Origin: Streptomyces cinerochromogenes
Lineage (GTDB): Bacteria; Actinomycetota; Actinomycetes; Streptomycetales; Streptomycetaceae
Assembly (NCBI RefSeq): GCF_014648635.1
Contig: NZ_BMRM01000028.1
Location: forward strand, 1 to 64,000
DNA length: 64,000 bases
Direction of reading: 5' to 3'
Part shown: one piece after another, positions 1 to 12,400 of the stretch
How positions within the stretch are numbered: the stretch's first letter is position 1
Layout: each line of letters begins with the position of its first letter
The notes under the pieces: generated by a model
What the model saw: the letters and a program-made list of their open reading frames with translations, nothing else
Database searches by the model: none
What the model was told of the DNA's origin: nothing
Made by a program: the position numbers and the translations under genes

Positions 1-438
1 GTGCGTGCCGGGGTTCCGGGTGACGGCGGGAACGTGCGGCCGGGTGCGTTGGGCGAGGTGACCGGTCCCGGTGCACGGGGTGTCGGTGAGTCGTCGGCGG
101 CGGGTCAGGGTGCCGGTGTGCGGGCGGACAGTGTGGCCCGTGGTGGTGCGGATGCGCGGCCGGGTGTGGTGGCGGAGCGGGGTGCGCCGGGCGTGCGTGC
201 CGGGGTTCCTGGTGACGGCGGGAATGTGCGGCCGGGTGCGTTGGGCGAGGTGACCGGTCCCGGTTCGCGGGGCGCCGGTGAGTCGTCGGCGGCGGCGGGT
301 CAGGGTGCCGGTGTGCGGCCGGACACCGCGGTGCGTGGCGGCGGTGGTGATGCCCGGCCGGGCGCAGCCGCTGAGCAGGGTGCGCCGAACGTGCGTACCG
401 AGAGCCCGGGGGACGGCGGCCACGCTGGACCGGGCGGC
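1..438 (+). repeat. Gly-rich coding tandem repeat, about 192-198 bp period
   Basis: A unit starting gtgcgtgccggggttcc begins at 1 and again at 193 (64-aa period). A diverged third start is at 391 (66-aa period) and fades by about 438. Copies 1 and 2 are nearly identical at DNA level, including the segment VRPGALGEVTGPG. The array is cut by the window edge and probably extends upstream. It encodes a disordered Gly/Arg/Ala-rich linker. Confidence 0.85.
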
Positions 439-3400
439 GAGCGGACCGAGGTGCGGGCGCAGCCCTCGGCAGCGTCCGGCCGCGAGGGGGAAGCCGGCGG
501 TCCGGGCGCGGCGTCCGCCGACCACGCGACGGCGCGGCGGCACCCGGAGCAGCCCGGGGACCAGGCGTCCCCGGCCCGGGACGGCGACGGTGACGGCGGG
601 GACGGAAAACCGCCCACGTACCAGGGCGGCGGTGAACACGACGCCGGCCTCGCGCCGGGCAACGGCACCGGGCGCTACGAGCCGTACACGTTCCACGGCG
701 ACGACCAGGGCCGCGCCCAGCGGTGGGGCCGGGAGCAGGAACGCCTGCTCGACACGCACCGGGACCGGTTCGAGGAGGAGCAGGACCGGTTCCGGCAGCA
801 GCAGGAGGCCGACCGCCGGGTGGAGGAGGCGTTCGCCGGGCGCCTCGCCGACCCCGACCCCGTCTTCCGGGGCCCCGACGACATCGACGCGATCCGTCTC
901 CGGATCGCCGAGGCGGAACAGCAGCGCGTCATCGAGGAGCGCGCGGCGCTCGCGGAGGACGGCGGCCGTGGCACGGCGGACGGCGAGCGCGGCGCCGGAG
1001 CGGACGTCCCCGGGCGCGCCGAGGTCACGCCGGAACTCGTCGAGCAGGTCCGCCGCCAGTGGATGGAGGAGGTGAAGTCCCGGTTCGACGAGCGCTGGCA
1101 GGAGTCCTACGCCGAGTACCGGCGCGGCGAGATCTCCCGCTCCGAGTTCGCCGAGACGTTCGACCGGCTGTCCGCCGGGCTGCACGACGAGTTCGAGCTG
1201 TCCGCCGCCGCCCACCTGGCCCGGCGCACGGCGAACGAGGTCTTCGACGGTGAGACCGCCGGACGCCGCCAGCCCATGTCGGAGGAGGAACTCCGGCAGG
1301 TCCGAGAGGACTTCGCCGACGCCGCCGCCAGCGAGGTGTACCGCGCCGCCGAGGACATGTGGCGCGACGGCGAGCGTGTCGACTCCTTCGACTGGTCCCA
1401 CCTGTACCGCACGCAGGATGCCGGGATGCGGGACCTCACCCGCGGCCTGCGCACCCGCCTGGAACTGGCGGCCGAGGCCGCCGACACCTTCGACTTCCTC
1501 AGCAGGCGGGTGGGTGCCGACGGGGAGACACCGTGGGTGCGTGAGATCCGTACCGACTTCCGCGAGGAGTTCGAGGTCACGACCCGCACCCTGCCCGGCG
1601 GGGACGGCACGCCGACCCGCTGGATGGAGTACGAGCGTTTCCGGGAACAGCGCCACGCCCTGCGCGGCCAGCTGGAGAACTTCCGCGACCGATGGGAGGC
1701 GCGGCTGCGCGCCCGGGTCGCCGAGGAGGACCTGAAGGCCGCGACCGGCCGTGAGGTCGAGGCCCGGCGCGCGGAATGGCAGCGGTCCACCCGGCACGAC
1801 CCGGCGGACGCCGCCGCTGTCGACACCGAGGCGGTGATCGCCTCCCACCGCGCGGATCTGACTGCCGAGGGCGAGAAGCTTCTCGCGGGCAGGCACCCGC
1901 GCGCGCTGACCCGCGAGCAGTGGGAGGAGTACGCCGCACAGCTGCGCGAGACCCAGGAGCGGCTGGCCGCCGAGCTGCCGACCCGGTTGGAGTACCAGGT
2001 CGGCCTGGACCGCGCCCTGGCCGAGGCGGACCGGATGTTCGACCGTCTGGAGGCGGAAGGGCCCGGCGCCCAGCGCGCCCGCGAAGGACTGCGGGAGGAC
2101 GTCACCCGGGTCTTCCGCGAACTCGCCGGGCGCACCGAGGACGGCGCGTGGGACCTGGAGCGGGTCGCGACGGGCGTGGCGACCGTCTTCCGTGAGTACC
2201 TGCCGTCCGCGGAGCGGTCCCTGTCGGACCGGCTGCGGTTCGAGTGGGGCATGGAGCGTGCGCTGCGCGACGGCGGCACCGCCTTCCACCGGCTGTCCGG
2301 GCCGGGGCTCGACGAGCTGACCGAGCGCCCCGTGCGCGGTTACACGGTCACCGACGAGACCTTCGACCGGCTGGCGGGGGACTTCCGCGGCGACTGGGCC
2401 CGCGGCTACCACGACATCTACGGCCCCTCCGATCGCGATCTGCGCGGCTGGCTGGAGCGCGAGAAGGAGCGCGGCGACGCGTTCGGCAGCACGGTGCGCG
2501 ACGAGTGGGAGGCGGACAGCGCCGCACTCCGGGAGCCGAGGGACGCCGAGGTGCGCGAGCGCGCCCAGGCGGAGAGCCTGCGGTGGCGGCAGCAGGTGGC
2601 CGCCAACTTCCAGGGCATGCTGGGCAAGGGCGCGGTGCTGGAGGACCTGGCCCGCCAGGTCGAGATCCCGCAGGCCGAGATCCGCTCGGCCCGGGTGGCC
2701 GGCGACTACCAGCGGGGTCTTTCGGAGCTGAGGTCCTGGTTCTCCCAGGAGTGGGACGCCGCTGCCCGCACCTCCTCCCCGGACGGCGAGGCGACGGTCC
2801 GCGCCGCCCTCGCGGACGAGGCACGGCAGCGGTGGCAGCAGCTGAGCGACCGGACCCGGACCGAGGACGAGGCAGTCCAGGCGTGGCAGCGCGAACCGCG
2901 GTGGACACTGGACCTGGCCCGGCTGGAGATCACCCGCGACACCCGTACCCCGTCCGAGACGCCGGCCACCGCCGACGGTGCGGTCCGGACGGCCCGGGAC
3001 GGCGACGGGGACGGCCGGCTCCAGGCCCAGGAACTCCTCACCGCCCGCGAGGAGCAGCCGCCACCACCCCCGCTGTCCGCCGCCCCGCCCCGAGCGGCAA
3101 CCAGCCGGACCGACGAGCCCTCGGCGCAGGCACCCGCTCCCGAGGCCCTGGCCGGGCTCCGCGACGCCGTCGAGGCGCGCGACCGGGCGTACGGCGAGTT
3201 CGAGACGCGGCTGACGCCCTACCCCGAACTGCGCACCCCGCAGGCGGCGGAGCAGGTCGCCGCCGCCCGGGAGGCGTTCGCCGACGCCTGGACCGGGGAC
3301 CGTACGGCCACGGGCCCCGGCGAGCTGACCACTGCCCGCGGCGCGGCCCTGGCGGACCTGACCGCGCGGCTCACCTCCGTCCGCGAGCGGCTGGCCGCCG

Positions 3401-6400
3401 AGGCGGAGGCGGCGGAGGTCTTCCACCGTGACGTCGCCTCGACCGTGCCGGACACGCGGCACGGCGAAGCCTTCGCGAACGCCCAGCCGGCGGTGGCACT
3501 GGCGGAGGAGTTCCAGCGGGAGGCCGCCGGACAGCCGTCGGCCCGCCTGGCCGGCCTGGTCCAGGAGTTCGGGCGGCGGTACGCCGAGGCGCACGCCGCC
3601 TGGACCGCCGAGCGGCAGGCCCGTGCCGCCTTCGACACCGTCCTCCGCGGCGGTGCGGGCGGACGCGCCGACCTGACCGACGGCCGGGCGGAGTGGCACG
3701 GCCCGGCACGCCGCTGGTACGCCGGACAGCTGGCCCGGCTGCGACAGCAGTACGTCGCCGAACGCGCCGAGGCCATGGCCGTCGACGACGAGGCCGGGCG
3801 CCGGGAACGGCTGGCGCGGCTCGACGAGGACGTGCGCCAGGCCGCGCTGTACGCGCAGCGGCGGGCACGGACCGCAGCGGCCCACAACAGCGCCCTCGCC
3901 GACCACCTGGCGCGGTTCACGGCCGACTCGGCCTGGGACCGTGAGCTGACGGGCTGGTACGAGGAGCGGCGCCGGGCACTCGCCGCACCGCTGACCGACC
4001 GGCTCCACCTGTACAGCCCGCAGGCCCGCGAACAGGTGCTGGCCCGCTTCGACGCGCAGGCCGCCGCGCTGCGCGAGGTCGCCGCCTCCCGGCACACGGC
4101 GTACCTGGACCTCGCCCGTCAGCTCGGCGGCGCCGCCCACGACAGGGTGACGCTGTCCCACGCCGCCACGGCCGACTGGACCCGGCGCCACATCGCCGCA
4201 CTGCGCGACGCCCACCTGGCCACCGCCGACCAGACCCGGTACACCGCCCTGCCCGCGGAGTTCCTCGCACCGCACCCCCAGGCCGCCGCCGAGGACGACT
4301 GGCGGGTCCCGGCGTGGCAGGAAGCGCAGCGGGAGCTGCACCGCCGCTACGCCGACCTGCTGGCGCAGGACCGTACCGAGGACTCCGCGGCCGCCACCGA
4401 CGACGACGGGGCATCCTCGGGCGCCACGACGACGGAGCCGGACAACGCCTTCGACGAGGCGTTCCGCCAGTGGGCGCGGGAAGAGGCCCCGGGCGTGTCC
4501 CAGGAACGGCTGGCCGCGGTCCGCGAACGGGTCCGGGAGAATGCGGACCGGTTCGACGAGCCGGCCACGGACCGTCCGGCGACGGAGCGGCTGTGGGACG
4601 CCTTCTCCCTGCGGGCGGCCCGCGAACTGGCCGTGGTCCGTGGCGAAGAGGCGTTCCAGCGTGCCTTCCACGACTGGGGCCTGCGGCTGACCGATGCCTG
4701 GCGGGGCCGGCTGGCCGACGGCACGCCGGAACCCTTCGAGCTGGTCCTCGACATGGCCGAGTCGGTGCGCGAGCTGGCCGCCGGCGACTTCCGCGACCGG
4801 TGGGAGGGGATACTCGAGAACACCCTCGTCTCCGGCACCGAGGTCCGCACCGGTGACAGCCTGGTGGTGCGGCAGACGGCCCGGCTGCTGCGCACCCTCG
4901 TCTCCGGCCTGGACGGGGAGTTCGAGCGGTACGCGCTGCTCTTCGGCCAGCTCTCCCGGATCGACGCGGTGGTGGAGCAGCTGGCGGACGGAGCCTTCCG
5001 CGACCGGCTCGACCAGGGCACCCGTGACCTGCTCGCCGCCTTCGGCGCCGAGCACACCGAGGTGTCCGAGGCGGGCCGGAACCGGATCCGCGAAGACGCC
5101 CGCCGTTCGCTGCGGGAGGCGTTCGCCACGGTCTTCCCGAGCGCGGCGTCCGTGGCAGGGCTGGCCGACGGCGGCCGGGCGCTGCCGGGCGTCTGGCAGG
5201 ACCGGGTGCGCACGGTCCTCGACGCGCTGCCCGGCCGGCTGGCCCTCCAGGCGGCGCGCGAGGCGGCGATCCTGCGCTCGCAGGAGGACGTCGCGGACGC
5301 CGTCGCCTCCTGGGCCGACTCCGCCACCGGCACGGGCCGGGCCTTCCTCGACCGGTTCCCGGTCTCCTTCGACCAGGTCCGCCCCACGCTCCGCCGCACC
5401 CTGGGCGTCTCCGTGGCCGCCGCCGTCGACGACCACTTCGAGCAGCTCTTCGGCCACGACGGCGTGACCGCCGGCCTCGAAGACGTCCGGGCCCGGCTGG
5501 AGCGCTGGCACACCGCGTACGCCGAACTGACCGGCCGGGACCGGCTGCACACCTGGCTCACCGTGCGGCACGCCCGGGACGGCGTGCTCACCGCCTCCGC
5601 GCGCCTCTTCGACGAACAGCTCGACCGGTGGCGCGCGGCCCACGGCCCCCAGGCGCTGACCGACGCCGACGTCGCCCGTGCTCGGTCCGGCCTGGACGAG
5701 CGGCTGCTCGCCGCCTTCGACGCGCTGTTCACCGGCCGCCCGGTCGCCGCCGACGAGCTGGCCGGCGCGGCCCGCCAGTGGGACGCCCTGCTTGCCGAGC
5801 AGGCCCGGGCGTTGCCCGCGCACCTCGCCTTCGAGTCCTGGTCCGACGCCGCCCTGTACGACGCCGCGCGGTCCTTCCACACCCTGCGCCCCGACGACGA
5901 CACGGCCCGGCAGCGGTGGGAGGAGCACGCCGAGGACTTCCGGGCCGACTTCCTGGCCGCGTACGAACTGCTGTGGGCGCCCCAGGCGCTGTCCACGTCC
6001 TGGGCCGCCCACGAGGCCGAGTACACCGACGCGTTCGGCGTGGGCCTGGAGGCGGCGCAGCTGCTCACCCTGCGCGGCGACGACAAGGGCAAGGGACGGG
6101 CCCCGGGTGAGCGTCCGGCCGACGCGCTGCCGCCGGAACTGCGCGGCCTGGACCACGGCCGGCTGGCCGCCCTGATCGGCAAGGCAGGCCGGCTCATGCC
6201 GCCGAAGCGGACCATCAGCGGCGAGGCGGAGACCGAGGCGCTGCGCGAGGCCCACCGCCGGCGCGTGCTGGAGGTCGCCGCCGTCCTGCACACCCAGGAC
6301 GAGCGGGCGGCCCGGCGTCGGGCCGCGGAACTCGGCGCCGATCCGGCGCCGGCCGGGATCCGGGCCGGCGCTCCGCTCACGGACACGACGCGGCAGCAGG

Positions 6401-9400
6401 CCGGTTCGTCGTCCTCCGGACACGGATCCCTCGGGCTGGTCACGCCGCATGTCGGCGAAGGCCGGCCGTCGGACGGCGGGGCACAGGAGCAGTCGGACAC
6501 CCCCGTGACGGAGCTCTTCCGGGGAGACACCACCGACCCGGAGGCCGCCGAGCCGGCGCGCGCGGACGGTGACGGCATCGGCGAGACGGCCGGCGCGATG
6601 GAGCTGCGGCTGCGCCGGGAGTTCGGCCGGGACACCTTCGAAGCCCTCGCCCGCCAGGCGTCCGCCCTGCTCCAGCCCGCCGCGCTGGCGGCCGGCGACC
6701 CGGCGAGCGAACGGCTGAGGGAGACACAGCAGCGAGGGCTGCTGCGCATCGTAGAGACGCTAGGGCGGACGAACAGCGTGGCACAGGCCGTGGCACTGGC
6801 CGACCTGCTCACCGCGGAGACGCCGGGTATCCGGTCAACGGCGCAGATGCTGGGCGCCGGCGCCTTCGGCGGTGCGGCCCCGACGGAGTGGGAAGTGGGC
6901 CCGGAGGTCCGCGAGCTGCAACGCGGTCTCGCGTCCGGCTTCGACGTACGCCGTGGGCACGGCCTCGGCGGTGACCCGGACGCCGCCGCGATCGCGCGGA
7001 TCCTCGGACCGGACGTCTACGGGCAGCGGCAGGCGCCCCCGGCGCCCGAGTTCCTGCGCGGCTACGACTTCTCCCAGCTGAAGGCCGCCCAGCGCGCGGC
7101 GTTCTTCGAGGCCGTGGACATGACCCGGCCGGCCCCGCGGGCGGAGGAGCTGCGGCCCTCCGCGCTGCCCCGGCGGCCTGAAACCGTGGTCGAATCCGGT
7201 CGGCGGTCGATGAGCCGTGCCACGATGCCCGTCCTGCCGAAGGCGACCAGGATCGCCAAGCTCACGCACGCCATCTGGCTCGGCGGACCGCTGCGCGACG
7301 AAGGGGCCACGAGCGGCTTCCGCTGGAACCTCGAAAGACTGGCGTCCTCCCAGCCGGACTTCACCGTCATCCTGTGGACCGACGTCACACGCGCCGAGTT
7401 CGCCGCCGCCGAGGCCGCCGCGAAGACGTCGGCCGACAGGAGGCACGCGAACCGCCGGCTGGCCGACGTGCTGGACATGCTCCAGTGGGCGCGTGCCGCA
7501 CGGGTGAGACTGGTCAACGTCGACGAGATCTTCTCCGCGACGTCCCCCATGATGCTGGAGGGTATCTACCGGGCCGAGATCGCGCGGGCGGTGGGCGTGG
7601 CGTACGCGGCCGCCAGCGACATGCTGCGCCTGGAGGTCCTGGACCGGTTCGGCGGTGTGGCGAACGACCTGGACAACGCGATCGCCGGTGATCTGACCGG
7701 CGAACTCCGGCGAGTCGTCGACTCCCCGCACGGCTTCGGCATGGCGCGGCACGGAGGCCGGCCGTGGAACGCGGTTCTGATCGCACCCGCCGGGCACGCC
7801 TTCCTGGACCCCTACCGGGACGTGATCCGGGGGAACTACACACGGACGCCGGCCGAGAACATGCTGCGGTCCGTGCAGCTGCAGAACGAAGAGGTACTTC
7901 CGGACGAGCGGTCCGCACGGCGCCCGCTCGCCCCCGACGTGCTGTCCCACTCGCGGCAGACGATGCGGGACGAGGTGCTGATGCGCAGCGGTCCCAGCCC
8001 CACGGTCTGGCGGACGCTGGCCCGCCGCGTCGGCCTGCCGGACGGGCTGGACGGCGTGGTCACCATCTCACCCGCGGTGCTCACGCTCGCGTCCGCCCAG
8101 TCCTGGCTGCCGCCGCAGCCCGGGCAGGGCACGGCGGCGGGCGCGGCCACCGCGCCCGCGTACGACCGCGCGGAGGATCTCCGGGTCGCCCGCGCCGCGC
8201 TGGTCACCCTGGTCCAGGGCCTGTACCGCCAGCCCGGGAACCTCAACCTGGCCCAGGTCGCGCCGATGATCCGTAGCCGCCCCCGCCCCGACGACCTGTG
8301 GGACGCGGTCGTCGGATTCATCGCCGCCCGACCGGAACTCCGCGGCCTGGTGGCATCCGTCACCTTCAGCACGCTGGGCGGCAGCCCGCTCCAGCCGGTC
8401 GACACGGTCGTCCTCCCCCCGTGGTCACGGAGCCTGGTGCAGACCATGCCCGGTGCGCCCCGGAACGGTCTGGGCAGCCACGTCCTGCCGGCCCGGCTCC
8501 TCGACCCGGCCGAGACCGGTCCCGAGCCGCTCGACAGCGGGGCCAGGGGGCAGCGCGACGGCGTCACGAGGCCGGGCGGTGCGCCCTCGCGGCGCGCGCG
8601 CGGAGAGCTGCCCGACACCACGCCGGGGGCGGGGCCGTCGGGGCTGCGGTCCGGCGGGCGGACGGAGACGTCCGGACCGGCACCGCGCCCGGCGTTCATG
8701 CCGCGCTTCGACGAACCCCGGCCGGTGACCGGCGACGACCTGATGGCCGAGCTGTTCGGGAGAACCCCGGAGCCGGAGCAGCAGGCCCCGGACAGCACCC
8801 TCGCCGCACCGGTCGGCGCCGACCTCCTCACCGACGCCGGTGAGGCAGCGCAGTCGGAGGAGTGGCGGGCCAGGGCCTGGGACTCCACGGCAGGGCACCA
8901 GCCCTTCGAACGGCCCTTCTGGAGGCAGTGGCCGACGCAGGAACAGCGGGACGAGCTCTTCCGGTATCTCGGGGAACCACGGGCCGGCGCGGACGGGCAG
9001 CGGCTCACCTTCGGCGCGGTCGCCGACCGGGTCCGCGACACCCTGGGCCTGCGGCTGGACCGCGAACAGATGGAACGGCTGCACTGGGAGTACCGGCAGG
9101 CCTCCGTCGCGCCCCCGGCCCCGGCCCCGCGTGCCGCGCGGCGAAAGGTGTCGGAGGCGGAGTACCTGGCCGAGGCGGACGCCTATTTCCGGCGGCACGG
9201 GAACCTGGAGGTGCCGACCGATCTCGTCGTCACCACGGAAGCCGGCGAGGTGCCGCTGGGCAAGCACATCAAGAACCTCCGCGACCGCAGCCGGCGGACG
9301 ATGTCCCAGCAGGACGTCGACCGCTGGGAATCGATCGGCATGCGCTGGTCGACCGCGGACGCCATGAAGGCCGCCGGGATCTATCTGAGGGACAGGGGCC

Positions 9401-12400
9401 GTCCCGACGCTCCGCCGCCGGACACCGAGATCCAGGCGGTGCGGGTGCCGGACTGGCCTGCTCCTCGCTTCGACCTCGCGCACTGGACCCGGACGCTCGC
9501 CCACGCCTCGCTCCTCAGCCTGACCAGACAGCAGCGCGAGACCATCCGGCAGACGCTCGGCGCAGGGTGGGCCGACCGGATCCTTCCCGGTCCCTCCGAC
9601 AAGCCGGCCCGGCCGAGCGGGGCACGAAGGGCCGCAGGGCCGTCGGCGGCACCAGCCGTCGGCCGCGCCCTTCCGGCCGGAACGCAGCAGCCCTCCGGGA
9701 CGTCCGCCGGGACCGTCGGCGATCCGTCCGCGAGCACCGTGCCGGGGCCGGCCGCGGAGGACCTGCGGCTCGCCGCGCTCGATGCGGTGACCCGGCAGTG
9801 GCGGGCGAGGCTCTGGGCGGCTTCCGCCCAGCCGCGCAGCGCCGACGCGGAGGCCCTGCCCCTGTCCGACGAACGGAAGAAGCGCCTGCTCGCGGACCTG
9901 CGCAAGCGGGAGCGTGACCACGCGGGGCAGCGACCGCTGACGTTCGGCTACGTCGCCGACTACGTCGGCGGTGTGCTCGGACAGCCCCCGGCGCCGGCAG
10001 CCCTGGAACGTCTCGAATGGGAGTACGTGCTGCGCTACCCGGAGCGGACGCGCCGCCCGGGTGCCCGGACCGGCCCGACCACCCCGGCGGCCGGGCAAGG
10101 GGCCGGCGACACCGGGCCGTCGGCGGCCGGTCCGTCCTCGGCCGGCACGGACGCACCGGCAGCGCCGGACGTCGCGGGCCGCCGTGCGGCTCCGCCACCC
10201 GGGGCACCGGCGGAGGACCGGATACCGCTCAGCCTGCGGAGGGACTGGAAGTACAGGGCCGCCGTGCGGTTCTTCACCGGCAAGGGGCACCTGGAGGCAC
10301 CGCGCGAGTCCTGGGTCACCGACGCCTCGGGCACTCAGCGCGACCTCGGGCGCGCGCTGTACCAGCTGCGTCTCGACCGGAGGAAGCTGCCCCAGGACGA
10401 GGTGGACGCCTGGGACGCCCTGGGCATGCGCTGGTCCACTCAGGACGCGATGGCGGCGGCGAGGGCGTACATCGCGAGCAGGAACGGCGACCTCACGGTC
10501 CCGCCGCCGGACGCCGACATCGCGGCGGTGGACATCGGGCAGCGGGCCACCTTCGATCTCGCGGCGTGGATCAGGAGCCTGCAGCACAGGATCCGGCTGG
10601 GCGACGACGAACGCAGGGACATCCGGACCGCGTTCGGCGCTGCCTGGGGCGACTGGATCCTCGGCCGCCAGTCCGGGCTGCTGCCGGCCCCGGGGCAGTC
10701 CGGCGGTGTGCCGACGGCCGTCACGGCGCCGGGCGGATCCGGTACGGCCGCACGGGCGGCTGACGAGACCGCTCCCCAGGTACCCGGCCCTGGTACGGCG
10801 CAGGACAGCAGCCTGCGGGACGCCGACATGGAGATGGCACAGGACAGCAGCCTGCGGGACGTCGGCATGGAGACGGCGCAGGACTCCGGCACGGGCGAGG
10901 CGCAGGTCCTCGGCACGGGCGAAGCGGACGGCACCCTGTCCGGCCTTCTCCCGCCGGGGACGTCCGAGCCCGGCGACGTCCGGCACACGAGTGCCGGCCC
11001 GGCCGCGCCCGAGTTCGACGCCGAGGGGTACTTCGGCGCTCCGTCACTGCTCGGGGAGGCCGGTACGGTCGGCCCGTCCGGAGGTGTCCAGGAGCAGGAC
11101 GCCGGGTTCGGCGGCATGTTCCCGCTGCCCGGCCAGACGGAGGCCGACCTCTTCACGCACGGGTGGCCGATGATCGGTGACCCCGTCGCCGACTACCTGG
11201 CGACGCTCGACGCGTACGCGCTGATGCCGGAGGAGGCGGCCGCCCTCACCGAGCTCGACGACTGGCTCGCCTCGCTCCCGCAGGGTGCCGACGAAACGGG
11301 CACCGGCGCGCTGCCGGACTGGCCGGCGGCGGAGCAGATGGATCTCGACGCCGTCCCCGAGCCGCTGGAGGCCATGGAGCTGCGGCTCCGCCAGGAGTTC
11401 GGCGACGCACGGTTCACGGAGCTGCTGACCGTGGCGTCCGGGATGGTCAACCCCACGCTGCTGTCGGACGGCGGCGTCGTGACCGAGCAGCTGATGTCCG
11501 CACAGCGCCGTGCGACGCTCCTGGTCCTGGAGGCGTACGGCCGGACGGGGAACGACACGTGGGCGCAGACCCTGGCCGACGAACTGGCCGCGCAGACCCC
11601 CGGCATCAGGTCCCTCGGGCAGGCGGCCCCGGGTGCCGCTCCGTCGGCCGCCACGTCCACCGCCGCCCAGCTTCCGGCACGCACGCGTCGGCTGCTCGCC
11701 GAGGCGGCCGGCCGGGCGCTGGAGGGCAGTGCCGCCGCGACGATCGGCCCCGACGCCCTGACCGACGCCCTGACCAGGGCCGCCTCCCGCAGCTGGCGCG
11801 AGGACTGGCCGGCCGCCGACCTCGCCCGGATGATCGCGGCCGACCCGCGGTGGAAGGAACCCCAGCACGCCCGGCTGCTCGACGCGCTGACCCATCCGGC
11901 TCATCTGCACGTGCTCCGGGCGGTCGTCCGGCAGCCCGTGCTGGGCGCGGTGCTCCGGGCGCGCCCGCAGCATCTGGAGGTGCTGTCCGACGCCGGCACG
12001 CTGCTGACCGGGTTGAGCCGGCTGCAGCCGGGCACCGTGAGGAGGTACGAGCGGAATCCCGAGTACCTGGACGACCTGCTCGCGCCGTCCGCCGACGGCC
12101 GACGGGAGCTGGTGGAGGCGATCGAGAGCCGGTCACCGGCCGCCGGCAAGCTGCTGATGGCGCCCGGACTGCCCAGGAGCCTCAACGGACAGGTCCCCCA
12201 CATCCTCGCCGTCGCGGGCGCCGGTCCCGTCAGCGAGATCATCTCCCTCCTTCCCGGCCTCGCCGCGGCGGTGGCGGCCGGCTCCGTGGAGAGCGCGCGG
12301 GCTCTCTCCCACGAATGGACCCTGGCCCGCTCCCTGTTCGAGAACGCGTGGTCCGACGAGCCCGCCGCCGTCGACTACCCGGCGCTGATCGGCAACCGGA

